From Deltaproteobacteria bacterium (GTDB lineage Bacteria; Myxococcota_C; UBA6777), in NCBI GenBank assembly GCA_002731275.1, contig PCBK01000030.1:160609-224608 (forward strand): a DNA stretch of 64,000 bases, in the 5' to 3' direction. Below, in pieces: positions 56,518-64,000 of the stretch; positions within the stretch are counted from its first letter, which is position 1, and each line of letters opens with the position of its first letter. The translations under genes and the position numbers were made by a program. The notes below the pieces were generated by a model. It saw only the letters and a program-made list of their open reading frames with translations, was not told the DNA's origin and searched no databases.

Positions 56518-57249
56518 CTACAAATTGGTCTCAAATGGGAATCGGAAGTGGAATAATAGGAATGCCTGTCCAAAATGCCATACCCACGATTCAAATGGAC
56601 CAAACTCTGCAAAAGGAGAAGCTCCAAGCCTTTGGGGGACGTAGACCTGCGAGGCCCAACCAAAGCTGATCAAAAAATGTTCGGAGATCGGCAGCTCAAA
56701 TTCGAGCTTTGCGTCGATCCCCGGTCGCAAGAAGTGCGTGATTTGTACAGCAGGTTGTGTGAAAAAAGTAGGCCCTCCTGGTGAGAGTTGGGTGGTCGAG
56801 ATTATATATGTGTAATTGAGCAAGATCCCAGCACTAAGAGAGACATTGAGCGGTCCGAGTGGGATCCCCAGACCAAGCGCAAACGGCCTGAAGATCACAC
56901 CATATATTTGCGTACCTTGGAATGTCGGTGAGATGATCAGTGAGTCCGGGATCAAACCGAGAACGAGTGGCCGTAACTTTACCTCTCGAAGTCTCCGCGT
57001 AAGGCGACGATAACGGGCAGGAATTTTTCCACGATAACGGCGAATCAACGCGCGATTGATCACAGCCGCGACGGAGATCTTCAATCCGACGTTAACGGGA
57101 TGATGCAGAAAGATAGGGTTGTTGATGAAGTACGTCGCAGGACCAACCCCCACATCAACAGGCACTTCCACACGCGCAGCCTTCGCGCTCCCTCCTCCAA
57201 AACAGACGAACAAACACATCCATACCCACCCAGCGATGAACTTTTGCAT
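56518..57249 (-). CDS. secreted, possibly outer-membrane beta-barrel protein
   Basis: The 243-residue product has a signal peptide (about 1-24, ending GSAKA), then alternating hydrophobic strands (VPVDVGVGPATYF, LNVSLSAGILLNYTY, KLEFELPISEHFLISFGW) and a C-terminal aromatic strand (AFLLFHFRFPFETNL), as in small outer-membrane barrels. A basic segment (RRYRGKIPARYRRLTRRLRE) lies near residues 68-90. The ATG at 57249 has AAGGAG 7 nt upstream. It is followed by the O-methyltransferase gene. Function unknown. Confidence 0.78.
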   Translation of the reverse strand: MQKFIAGWVWMCLFVCFGGGSAKAARVEVPVDVGVGPATYFINNPIFLHHPVNVGLKISVAAVINRALIRRYRGKIPARYRRLTRRLREVKLRPLVLGLIPDSLIISPTFQGTQIYGVIFRPFALGLGIPLGPLNVSLSAGILLNYTYIISTTQLSPGGPTFFTQPAVQITHFLRPGIDAKLEFELPISEHFLISFGWASQVYVPQRLGASPFAEFGPFESWVWHFGQAFLLFHFRFPFETNL

Positions 57250-57314
57250 AGGACACTCCTTTGTTGTGCGGACTTCTCGCATACTGTATCTCAAACACCG
57301 CAAAAGTCCAAGAT

Positions 57315-57743
57315 ATGACACGACACAGTGGCGGTAGTATGTCGCTGAGGGGTGCCTTTCTGTCTGAAGACACAACATTATTTGCGGGAAAGGATGTTTG
57401 GAGGATGACATACAGCCCTGATCAAAAATACATCACCATGGTCATCAACGCTTACAAACACGACAGCTCCATTGCCCTTTTTGATGCAAAAACAGGAAGG
57501 CACATTCGCTCGTTCGAGCAAGAGGGACTCTTTGACGTGGAGTTTCGCTCCGACAGCCAAGCGATGATCGGCATATCCTCCAAAAAATCGGTAATGTGGG
57601 ATGTAAATAACAAGAAGGTATTGCTCACACTGCACAACGTCGAAAGCGGCGAATCACCGTCGGCCATCCGCTTCTCTCCCTCTGGGGCTGAGCTCGCTGT
57701 CATCAACACCAACGGTATCCTTCGACTCTGGACCTGCCCGTAA
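57315..57743 (+). CDS. short WD40-repeat protein
   Basis: The product (about 142 residues from the ATG at 57315; an ATG at 57339 and a TTG at 57261 are also possible) contains two to three WD40-like repeats: WRMTYSPDQKYITMVINAY, SIALFDAKTGRHIRSFE, and AIRFSPSGAELAVINTNGILRLWTC. A full propeller needs seven repeats, so this is either a remnant or one part of an assembly. Start and significance are uncertain; no ribosome site is good. Confidence 0.5.
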   Translation: MTRHSGGSMSLRGAFLSEDTTLFAGKDVWRMTYSPDQKYITMVINAYKHDSSIALFDAKTGRHIRSFEQEGLFDVEFRSDSQAMIGISSKKSVMWDVNNKKVLLTLHNVESGESPSAIRFSPSGAELAVINTNGILRLWTCP

Positions 57744-58037
57744 CCTCTCCCACACCGTCATCCCAACAAAAACCACTCCGTCTTGCCTGTCATGTGAGGA
57801 CGATCACACTAGGAACAGAAGTGCTGTGCCCTTCTCACACCACATGGAGTAGAGTTTAACCAACCTCATTCCTCCACCTCCATCACATGCCCACAGCCAA
57901 AGATGATAACACACTGAAAAGAAAGAGGATACAGCAAGGAGAGGATCTGGCACATACATTGCTCAAGGGAAAAGGCAACAGCTCACGGTTCTCGTTCAAA
58001 CGAAATGACTTGGAGACATCCAAGAAAGGATAAAAAG
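57744..58037 (+). other. intergenic region upstream of the outer-membrane-like gene
   Basis: About 294 nt with no credible gene. It probably contains the promoter of the 58038 gene; no strong hexamer pair or stem was seen. Confidence 0.4.
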
Positions 58038-58625
58038 ATGACAAAGACAAGCACACTTCACAAGATCTTCCGGGGCATCCTGTTGGCTTTGGCTTGTTCG
58101 AGCATGTTTGCCCTCATCCCCTCACAAGCGGACGCTTACCGTGGCCGTCATCGTTACAATCGACACATGAACTTCAAACCTCGCTTCGCGCTTTCTGTCT
58201 CCGCAGGTTTGACCCTCTACGATAGCACCTACGAAGACGAGTTTGGTCTCTACGAAGACACTGCCTTTTCACACGGTATCATCGGCGTATCTGGTCACTA
58301 CTGGATCCACCCCAACGTCTCACTGGACCTTGGACTTGACTCGCACTTCATCACGGACTACGACGCACGCCAATCCTGGGGATATGTCAGCTTGAAACCA
58401 GGTGCACGTCTTCGATTCGGAATGTTTTACTTGAGAGGCGCACTTGACCTCGCGTTTGCCGACAGAAAAGACCCCGTCCTCTTCGGCTTCTTGATCGGCG
58501 CAGGGATTCGAATCCCCGTCACACGTAAGATACGCTTCTTCTCCGAGATGAATTACCAATACCTCGCAGGTAGCGGCTATATGATGCCAGTCCACTTCAA
58601 AGGCGGACTTGAGATGGTCTTCTAA
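58038..58625 (+). CDS. outer-membrane beta-barrel-like protein
   Basis: The 195-residue protein has a signal peptide (about 1-33, ending SQADA), then eight or so amphipathic strands (FALSVSAGLTLYDS, GHYWIHPNVSLDLGLDSHF, GYVSLKPGARLRFGMFYLRGAL, FGFLIGAGIRIPVTRKIRFFSEM) and a typical end with a C-terminal Phe (GGLEMVF), as recognised by the BAM complex. Size fits an eight-stranded barrel. The ATG at 58038 has AAAGGA 8 nt upstream. A strong terminator follows its stop. Confidence 0.85.
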   Translation: MTKTSTLHKIFRGILLALACSSMFALIPSQADAYRGRHRYNRHMNFKPRFALSVSAGLTLYDSTYEDEFGLYEDTAFSHGIIGVSGHYWIHPNVSLDLGLDSHFITDYDARQSWGYVSLKPGARLRFGMFYLRGALDLAFADRKDPVLFGFLIGAGIRIPVTRKIRFFSEMNYQYLAGSGYMMPVHFKGGLEMVF

Positions 58626-58662
58626 TGTAGGACCTCTCCAACACCCCATCTTTTTTCCACCA

Positions 58663-58689
58663 AAAGGCCCTTCGATGAAGGGCCTTTTG
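58663..58689 (+). terminator. terminator after the outer-membrane-like gene
   Basis: AAAAGGCCCTTC (58663-58674) pairs with GAAGGGCCTTTT (58678-58689) around GAT. The stem is 12 bp and the 3' arm ends in TTTTGT, a normal intrinsic terminator, separating this gene from the formate dehydrogenase operon. Confidence 0.85.
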
Positions 58690-58832
58690 TCGTATCTCCC
58701 CTTTAAGGTTCTCCCCCACAAGCCTACACCATCCCTCTCGACCGCTCCTCCCAACACAATTGTTGACCTTTTCGAGAGCATCACCGATACTTGAAAAAGA
58801 CAAGCTACACACAGGAACGAAAGGTCTTTTGC

Positions 58833-60437
58833 ATGAAGAGAGAAGAACAACAACGCTGCAGGGCCGCGATCCCGGAGAAGCTCCAGGAAGCAGGTGGCTT
58901 ACGAGATGGTGCTGCGCGCCGGGTTGCCGAAGAATTAGGTATCCCAGAAGCCCATGTTTACGGAGTCGGAAGCTTCTTCCACCTGCTCTCGGCACCTGAC
59001 GTGAAGCTACGTGTTTGTCAGGGACTCTCCTGCCGACTTGAGGGCGCAGAAGAGGTCCTTCAACAAGCCAAAGACGCTGGGCTCGCAGCCGAAGGTTGCT
59101 CTTGCCTCGCGATGTGTGACCACCCTGTCCCTGCCCTCGAAGATCGCAACGTCCTCGCGACACTTACGACACAATCTCTCGAAGGTCTCCAAGGCGACAG
59201 TCTCTACAAACACGCCGTCACACACCAACAATGGCAAACCAATATCGGCCCACAAGGACAAGACCCTTCCACACTCGTCAACCGTCTGCACATGCCCCAC
59301 AATTACGACGGAGCCTCCTATCAAAAAGCCGTTGAACTCGGCTCCAAAGAGGTCATCGACATCATCTCCGCCTCAGGTCTTCAAGGACGTGGTGGCGCAG
59401 GCTTCTCAGCCGGATTCAAGTGGAAATCAGTCGCCGCCCAAACAACCCCCACCAAGTACGTCGTACTCAACGCCGATGAAGGTGAGCCAGGGACATTCAA
59501 GGATCGCGAAGTCCTGATGAGGCGCCCTGATACAGTCGTCGAAGGACTCGCGATCGCGGCGACAATGGTCGGCGCAACAGACATTTACTGCTACTTACGA
59601 GGTGCCTTCACCAAGCCCTGGGACGCGTTACAACAAGCCATCGACACCTTTCAAGAGAGAGGTTTGTTTCCGTCGTTGAACTTCCACCTCCACGCAGGAC
59701 AAGGGGCTTACATCTGTGGTGAAGAGACCGCGCTCCTCGAAGCGCTCGAAGGCAAACGTGGTATGCCCCGCAACAAACCGCCCTACCCCACAGTCGAAGG
59801 GCTCTGGGGCAAACCCACGCTCGTCCACAACGTCGAGACCATCGCTTGTGTCCCCGCGATCCTGGAGCGTGGCGCGGAGTGGTTTCGCGACCTCGGACGC
59901 ACTGGCCCCGGCACTAAGTTATACTGCATCAGTGGACACGTCGAAAAACCCGGTGTATATGAGCTTCCCCTTGGGGTCCATCTCGATGAATTGGTCGAAG
60001 CAGCCGGTGGATATATTGGAACGTTAAAAGCCTTCTCACCAGGTGGCGCAAGTTCGGGCTTTTTGCCTGCCTCCGAACGCAAGAGACCGCTCGACTTCAA
60101 GTCCCTGACGGAGGTCGGTTCGATGTTGGGCTCGGCGGGCGTCGTCGTGCTCAATGAGACGGTCGATATGGTGTGGGCTGCCCAACAGCAGCTCATCTTT
60201 TTTGAAGACGAGAGCTGCGGTCAATGTGCGCCGTGTCGGATCGGGACGCGCTTCCTGCGCGAGACGATGGAACGCTTTGTCGCCGCAGACAATACAGATG
60301 CAGCCCGTGAGATCCTCTCCTTTGTCGACGAGGTCGCCTGGGAGATGAACGAAGGTTCGATTTGTGGTCTGGGGATGGTCGCTCCCCTACCTTTGACAAG
60401 CGCGATGCGCTGGTTTCCTGAGGAGTTTACAACATGA
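58833..60437 (+). CDS. NAD-dependent formate dehydrogenase beta subunit, NuoE-NuoF fusion
   Basis: The 534-residue protein accepts electrons from the alpha subunit and reduces NAD(P)+. Residues 1-105 are NuoE-like, with the [2Fe-2S] ligands Cys62, Cys67, Cys91 and Cys95 in the Cx4C and Cx3C pattern. The rest is NuoF-like: GRGGAGFSAGFKWKS for NADH/FMN binding, LNADEGEPGTFKDRE, GAYICGEETALLEALEGKRG, and the [4Fe-4S] site ESCGQCAPCRIG with a final Cys in GSICGLG. No separate gamma subunit gene follows, so the fusion replaces it. The ATG at 58833 is preferred over a TTG 14 codons earlier. Its stop overlaps the fdhA start (ATGA). Confidence 0.93.
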   Translation: MKREEQQRCRAAIPEKLQEAGGLRDGAARRVAEELGIPEAHVYGVGSFFHLLSAPDVKLRVCQGLSCRLEGAEEVLQQAKDAGLAAEGCSCLAMCDHPVPALEDRNVLATLTTQSLEGLQGDSLYKHAVTHQQWQTNIGPQGQDPSTLVNRLHMPHNYDGASYQKAVELGSKEVIDIISASGLQGRGGAGFSAGFKWKSVAAQTTPTKYVVLNADEGEPGTFKDREVLMRRPDTVVEGLAIAATMVGATDIYCYLRGAFTKPWDALQQAIDTFQERGLFPSLNFHLHAGQGAYICGEETALLEALEGKRGMPRNKPPYPTVEGLWGKPTLVHNVETIACVPAILERGAEWFRDLGRTGPGTKLYCISGHVEKPGVYELPLGVHLDELVEAAGGYIGTLKAFSPGGASSGFLPASERKRPLDFKSLTEVGSMLGSAGVVVLNETVDMVWAAQQQLIFFEDESCGQCAPCRIGTRFLRETMERFVAADNTDAAREILSFVDEVAWEMNEGSICGLGMVAPLPLTSAMRWFPEEFTT

Positions 60438-63208
60438 GCAAACCAAAGCACGTCACCCTCAACGGCCAGGAGGTCCCCTTCGAAGAAGGAGAGACCATCC
60501 TGACCCTCGCCAAACGCCACGGAGAGGAGATCCCAACGTTGTGTTACGAGCCGAGACTCTCCGTCGTCGGTTCATGCAGAACATGTCTCGTCGAGGTCAA
60601 AGGTCGCGGTCGCATGATGCCTTCTTGTTCAACACTCCTCGAAGAAGGCATGGACATCACAACGACCAATCCACGTATCGAACGCCACCAAAAAGCTCTC
60701 CTCGCGCTCTACATGACGGACCACCCCCAAGAACACGAATCTTGTGAGACAGGTGCCCCCTGTGAATTGCACCAAATGGCCGCAGATGTGAACGCACCAA
60801 GAGATTGGCCCCACATGGAACCGATCCGTCAAAGTCGCCCAGACGATCGAAACCGCTTTGTCGAATTCATCGCCGAAAAATGCATCCTCTGTTCACGTTG
60901 CACACGCTACTGCGACGAAGTCGAGGCTGTCAACGCGATCACGTTGACCGGTCGTGGTGCCAAAACGACGATCTCAACGACCGATCAAATATCTCTTCTT
61001 GATTCATCCTGTGAGCTGTGTGGAGGTTGTATCGATGTCTGTCCAACAGGCGCGATGACCGAAAAGAAGCCTCATGTTCAACAAGCTCCACCAGAGAGAG
61101 AACTCGAAAAGGTCCGCACCACCTGTAATTACTGTGGTGTCGGTTGCCAGATGGACCTCAACGTCTCCAATGGGACACAGCCCCGCCACGTCGCAAAAAT
61201 CACATCTCCTCCTCCAGGCACGACGACCAACGACGGCAATTTGTGTGTCAAAGGACGCTTTGCGTATGACTTTATCTCCCACCCCGATCGACTCAAAGTA
61301 CCTCTGGTTCGAGGAGAAGATGGACAGCTTCATGAGGCGACGTGGGAAGAAGCCCTGCAAAAAGCCGCTGATGGTCTGATGAAAGTTAAAGCCGAACATG
61401 GCGCTGATGCCCTCGGTTTTATCTCGTCTTCACGCTGTACGGGAGAAGAGAATTACCTCGTGCAGAAGCTCTCACGGGCGGTCTTTACGACCAACAACGT
61501 TCACCAATGCGCGGCGACTTGACACGCCCCGACTGTGGCCGGTCTGGTCACAACGTTTGGTGCAGGAGCGATGACAAACTCAATCGGAGAGATCCGCGAC
61601 GCTGATTTTCTCTTTGTCATCGGAAGTAATACCACTGAAGCCCACCCGATCATCGGGATGGAGATGAAACGAGCTGCCCTTCGTGGCGCCACACTCGTCG
61701 TGGCCGATCCACGTTCCATTTGGCTCACAACACTCGCAGATAGACATCTCAAGCTCAATCCGGGCACTGATGTCTGGCTGCTCAACGCGATGGCGCACGT
61801 CATCATTACAGAAGACCTCGTCGACCGAGACTTCATCGAGCAAAATACAGAAGGCTTTGAGGCTGTGCGTGACACGGTCCTCGAATACACACCTGAAAAA
61901 GCCGAAGAGATCACAGGTGTCCCCGCCGAAGCGATCCGCAAAACGGCCCGTGAGTACGCGACCACCCGCAAGGCAGGCATCTACTATACACTCGGTATCA
62001 CCGAACACTCTCACGGCACGGACAATGTCTACGCCCTCTCGAACCTCGTCTTGATGACCGGTCACCTCGGTGGGCCATCGATGGGTATGAACCCGCTACG
62101 TGGACAGAACAATGTACAGGGTGCCAACGACGCAGGCGCGTCACCGATCTTCTTCCCTGGTTACCAGAGAGTCACCGATCCAGGTGTCGTCGATAAGTAC
62201 GAACAATCCTGGGGTGTCCCCCTCTCTCGTGAACCTGGATACAATCTCAACGAGATGATGAAGCTCGCAGGTGACAAGCTCAAAGGTTTCTTTGTCATGG
62301 GCGAAGATATCGTGATGTCCGAGCCCAATGTCAGTCGTCTCGAAGAAGGACTCAACAAGGTCGACTTCTTGGTCTTGCAAGATATCTTCCTCAACGAGAC
62401 GGCCCGTTTTGCCGACGTCGTCTTCCCTGCGGCTTGCTTCGCCGAAAAAGATGGTGTCTTCACCAACTCGGAGCGGCGGGTGCAGCGTGTACGCAAAGCC
62501 GTAGATCCGCCAGGACAGGCCCGCGCTGATTGGGAAATCCTCGTCGACCTCGCGCGTCATTGTGGGGTTATGTGGGACTACACACATCCTTCGGAGATCT
62601 ACGCAGAGATGGTCAAAGATGCCTCGAAGTTCGCGGGCATCAGCTATGAACGCATGGACAAAGAAGGTGGTTTGCAGTGGCCTTGTGTCTCTCCAGACGA
62701 TCCAGGAACACAATTCCTCCACGAAGGCGGCGTCTTACGTGGAAAAGGTCTGTTCCAGGCCGTCCAGTATCGCCCCTCTGCAGAGCTTGCCGATGAACAT
62801 TATCCATTGATCATGTCGACAGGACGAACTCTTTATCACTACAACGCGGCGACACAAACCCGTCGCGTCGATGGGATCGTCGATAAGCAGCCAGAGTCGT
62901 ATCTGGAGCTTCATCCACGTGATGCCAAAAAACGTGGGATTCAGGACGGTGGCATGGTCGAAGTCCGCTCACGAAGAGGAAGCGTGACTTGTCGCGCTGT
63001 GTACTCAAAACAGGTGAAGAAAGGTTGTGTCTGGATGCCCTTCCACTTTGCCGAAGCCCGTGCAAACCTGCTCACAAACGACATCGGAGACAATGTCACA
63101 GGGACCGCTGAGTACAAAGTCTGTGCTGTTGAAGTCGTACCCCTCAAGCAGGCCCCCAAACATAGCTTCCCTGGCGCATTTTTTCTCAAACCATCAAACC
63201 ACACCTGA
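60434..63208 (+). CDS. fdhA: formate dehydrogenase alpha subunit, selenocysteine-containing (UGA read-through)
   Basis: The gene is one 924-residue frame interrupted by a single TGA at 61520-61522, read as Sec363 in the context QCAAT-Sec-HAPTVAGL, the active-site position that is Sec or Cys in FDHs. Domains: NuoG-like [2Fe-2S] (Cys37, Cys48, Cys51, Cys65), a NuoG N5-like site with His97, His101, Cys104 and Cys110, two [4Fe-4S] ferredoxin clusters (Cys150/153/156/160 and Cys193/196/199/203), the Fe4S4 of the molybdopterin family (Cys231/234/238/271), and the bis-MGD domains to the end. It should oxidise formate to CO2 in the cytoplasm, with no signal or anchor. Coupled to the NuoEF fusion upstream. 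Confidence 0.95.
61520..61560 (+). promoter_or_regulatory. SECIS element directing selenocysteine at UGA 61520-61522
   Basis: Eleven nt after the UGA, TGTGGCC (61534-61540) pairs with GGTCACA (61546-61552), with one G-U pair, around the loop GGTCT. Spacing, stem and the GGU-containing loop match bacterial SECIS hairpins recognised by SelB; the fdhF element of E. coli also has a GGUCU loop. Extra lower pairs (around 61528-61533 with 61555-61560) can extend the stem. Confidence 0.88.
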
Positions 63209-63224
63209 CAGATATTGCCCCAGG

Positions 63225-63312
63225 CTGCCTGTGGACAGGCACATGGCTGCCGATGGACGGGCACATGACTGCCGATGGACGGGCACATGACTGCCGATGG
63301 ACGGGCACATGA
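63225..63312. repeat. 22-nt tandem repeat array
   Basis: Three identical copies of CTGCCGATGGACGGGCACATGA (unit split here over positions 63247-63268, 63269-63290 and 63291-63312) follow one diverged copy at 63225-63246, with a partial copy to about 63328. No coding frame is supported through them. They start 17 nt after the fdhA stop. Confidence 0.9.
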
Positions 63313-63324
63313 CTGCCGGCGTAC

Positions 63325-63344
63325 GGGCGAGTGGCAACTCGCCC
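63325..63344. repeat. perfect 8-bp hairpin next to the repeat array
   Basis: GGGCGAGT (63325-63332) pairs with ACTCGCCC (63337-63344) around GGCA. It lies at the junction between the 22-nt and 41-nt repeats. No U-run follows, so it is not a clear terminator for fdhA. Confidence 0.6.
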
Positions 63345-63348
63345 CTTG

Positions 63349-63471
63349 CCCCTTGCTGCCGCACTTCGCTTGCCATTTCTAACGGGGAGCCCCTTGCTGC
63401 CGCGCTTCGCTTGCCATTTCTAACGGGGAACTCCTTGCTGCCGCGCTTCGCTTGCCCTTTCTACCGGGGAC
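63349..63471. repeat. 41-nt tandem repeat with TGCCGCGCTTCGCTTGCC core
   Basis: Three copies start at 63349, 63390 and 63431, each containing CTTGCTGCCGC, CTTCGCTTGCC and a TAACGGGG-like end. Two further copies of the core TGCCGCGCTTCGCTTGCC occur near 63540 and 63596. The stretch is G+C-richer than its surroundings. It looks like a dispersed, non-coding repeat family. Confidence 0.85.
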
Positions 63472-63620
63472 CGGAGGCGGTCCCCAAGCGCGGCCTATCG
63501 GCCTTGCTTCCCCCTCCTGTTGACGCCTTCGGCGTGAGCTGCCGCGCTTCGCTTGCCTCGCATGAACGGTTGAGTGGCCACTCTCGCTCAAGGCTGCCGC
63601 GCTTCGCTTGCCTCGCAACA

Positions 63621-63652
63621 TGCACAGGCATCGCAGACGCGATGCTTGTGCA
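63621..63652. repeat. 14-bp hairpin at the end of the repeat region
   Basis: TGCACAGGCATCGC (63621-63634) pairs with GCGATGCTTGTGCA (63639-63652), with one G-T pair, around AGAC. No U-run follows on either strand. It sits about 55 nt upstream of the lipoprotein start. Confidence 0.6.
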
Positions 63653-63707
63653 CCGTTGAAGGGGTGGGATCAAACAAAGACAAAGGAACAGAATAGGATA
63701 TCAAGCA

Positions 63708-64000
63708 ATGATGTTGTTCACCTCGTACCTTCGACACCGCTTCCCTTCCCTTCGGAAGCTCTATAGAGCCATCCCTTTGTTTCTTTTTTTGGGGTGTTGT
63801 CTTTGTTTGCAAACAGGTTGTGTGTCAGCGCGGATCAATATCGGACCGACGTTCGTCTCGCCTCAAAAAAACATCCGCACGACCAAAGAGAATCAGCAGC
63901 TCACCGAGGCACAGAAAGAGAGCACAGTCACGAGCACTGGACTCGATATGCTCGTCGGAGTGAGTGTCCCAGTGTTCCACTCCGACCAAGAATCCACCAC
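63708..64000 (+). CDS. putative lipoprotein, N-terminal part (runs off the window)
   Basis: An ATG at 63708 (a second at 63711) with AGGA about 10 nt upstream opens a frame that stays open to the right edge, 97 codons plus two bases. A basic start is followed by a hydrophobic stretch (AIPLFLFLGCCLCL) and a lipobox-like LQTGC with Cys38, then a polar mature part beginning VSARINIGP. The -3 residue is Gln rather than Leu, so the lipobox is imperfect; cleavage at a plain signal-peptidase site is possible. The function cannot be told from this fragment. Confidence 0.7.
   Translation, partial: MMLFTSYLRHRFPSLRKLYRAIPLFLFLGCCLCLQTGCVSARINIGPTFVSPQKNIRTTKENQQLTEAQKESTVTSTGLDMLVGVSVPVFHSDQEST

Noticed and set aside
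58791-58832. TTG start 14 codons upstream for the NuoE-NuoF fusion
   Set aside because: The added residues are not NuoE-like, and an ATG with AAAGG upstream exists at 58833.
61520-61522. Stop codon splitting fdhA, read as frameshift or pseudogene
   Set aside because: The frame is unbroken, the context is the Sec position and a SECIS hairpin follows.
63225-63312. 22-nt repeats as a CRISPR array
   Set aside because: The repeats are directly tandem with no spacers between them and no cas genes nearby.

Overview
The window looks like chromosome from a Gram-negative, Myxococcota-like (former Deltaproteobacteria) bacterium of moderate G+C. The outer membrane is implied by a TonB-dependent receptor, small beta-barrel-like proteins, a periplasmic AMIN-type amidase and lipoproteins. 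The myxobacterial flavour comes from two membrane-anchored Ser/Thr kinases, an MJ0042-type zinc-ribbon/GYF/TPR protein, a receiver/DUF4388/TPR protein, and a Cys-rich lipoprotein with MopE-like metal-binding repeats. The lineage is inferred from gene content only. No tRNA, rRNA, CRISPR array or insertion sequence was recognised.

Layout. 1-3090: partial TonB receptor and an unknown anchored protein (minus). 3268-18968: a long ribosomal-protein cluster on the minus strand, rpsL-rpsG-rpsJ-rplC-D-W-B-rpsS-rplV-rpsC-rplP-rpmC-rpsQ-rplN-X-E-rpsN-rpsH-rplF-R-rpsE-rpmD-rplO-secY-map-rpmJ-rpsM-rpsK-rpoA-rplQ. It appears to be driven by a near-consensus promoter at 19348-19376 through a leader of about 370 nt, with a second promoter inside at 12718-12747. 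fusA, tuf, adk, infA and rpsD are absent from their usual places, and several gaps carry strong stem-loops, the largest just ahead of rpoA. 19512-26364: cell-wall amidase, thiI and two membrane proteins. 26431-42191: signalling region with two Ser/Thr kinases, the DUF4388 protein, a MopE-type lipoprotein, a Nudix hydrolase, a SUV3-like RNA helicase and a CcmB-like permease. 42231-45666: deoC followed by a full-length aldehyde dehydrogenase and a truncated, catalytically dead ALDH, resembling a split ALDH16. 45772-57743: methyltransferases, a HAD phosphatase overlapping a tiny membrane peptide and a GroES-like protein, an oxidoreductase, an orphan histidine kinase, a UPF1/IGHMBP2-like helicase and secreted proteins. 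58038-64000: an outer-membrane-like protein, then a two-gene NAD-linked formate dehydrogenase, a repeat-rich intergenic stretch and the start of a lipoprotein gene.

The clearest special feature is the formate dehydrogenase alpha gene. It is interrupted by one in-frame UGA at 61520-61522, in the exact context of the active-site selenocysteine and followed by a bacterial-type SECIS hairpin. The gene should therefore be read through as one 924-residue selenoprotein with Sec363. Its partner is a NuoE-NuoF fusion whose stop overlaps the fdhA start, giving a compact soluble enzyme that should couple formate oxidation to NAD(P)+ reduction. Other items worth pursuing are the deoC/split-ALDH16 operon, the SUV3-like helicase with a long N-terminal extension, the hairpins inside the ribosomal cluster, and the repeat cluster behind fdhA.
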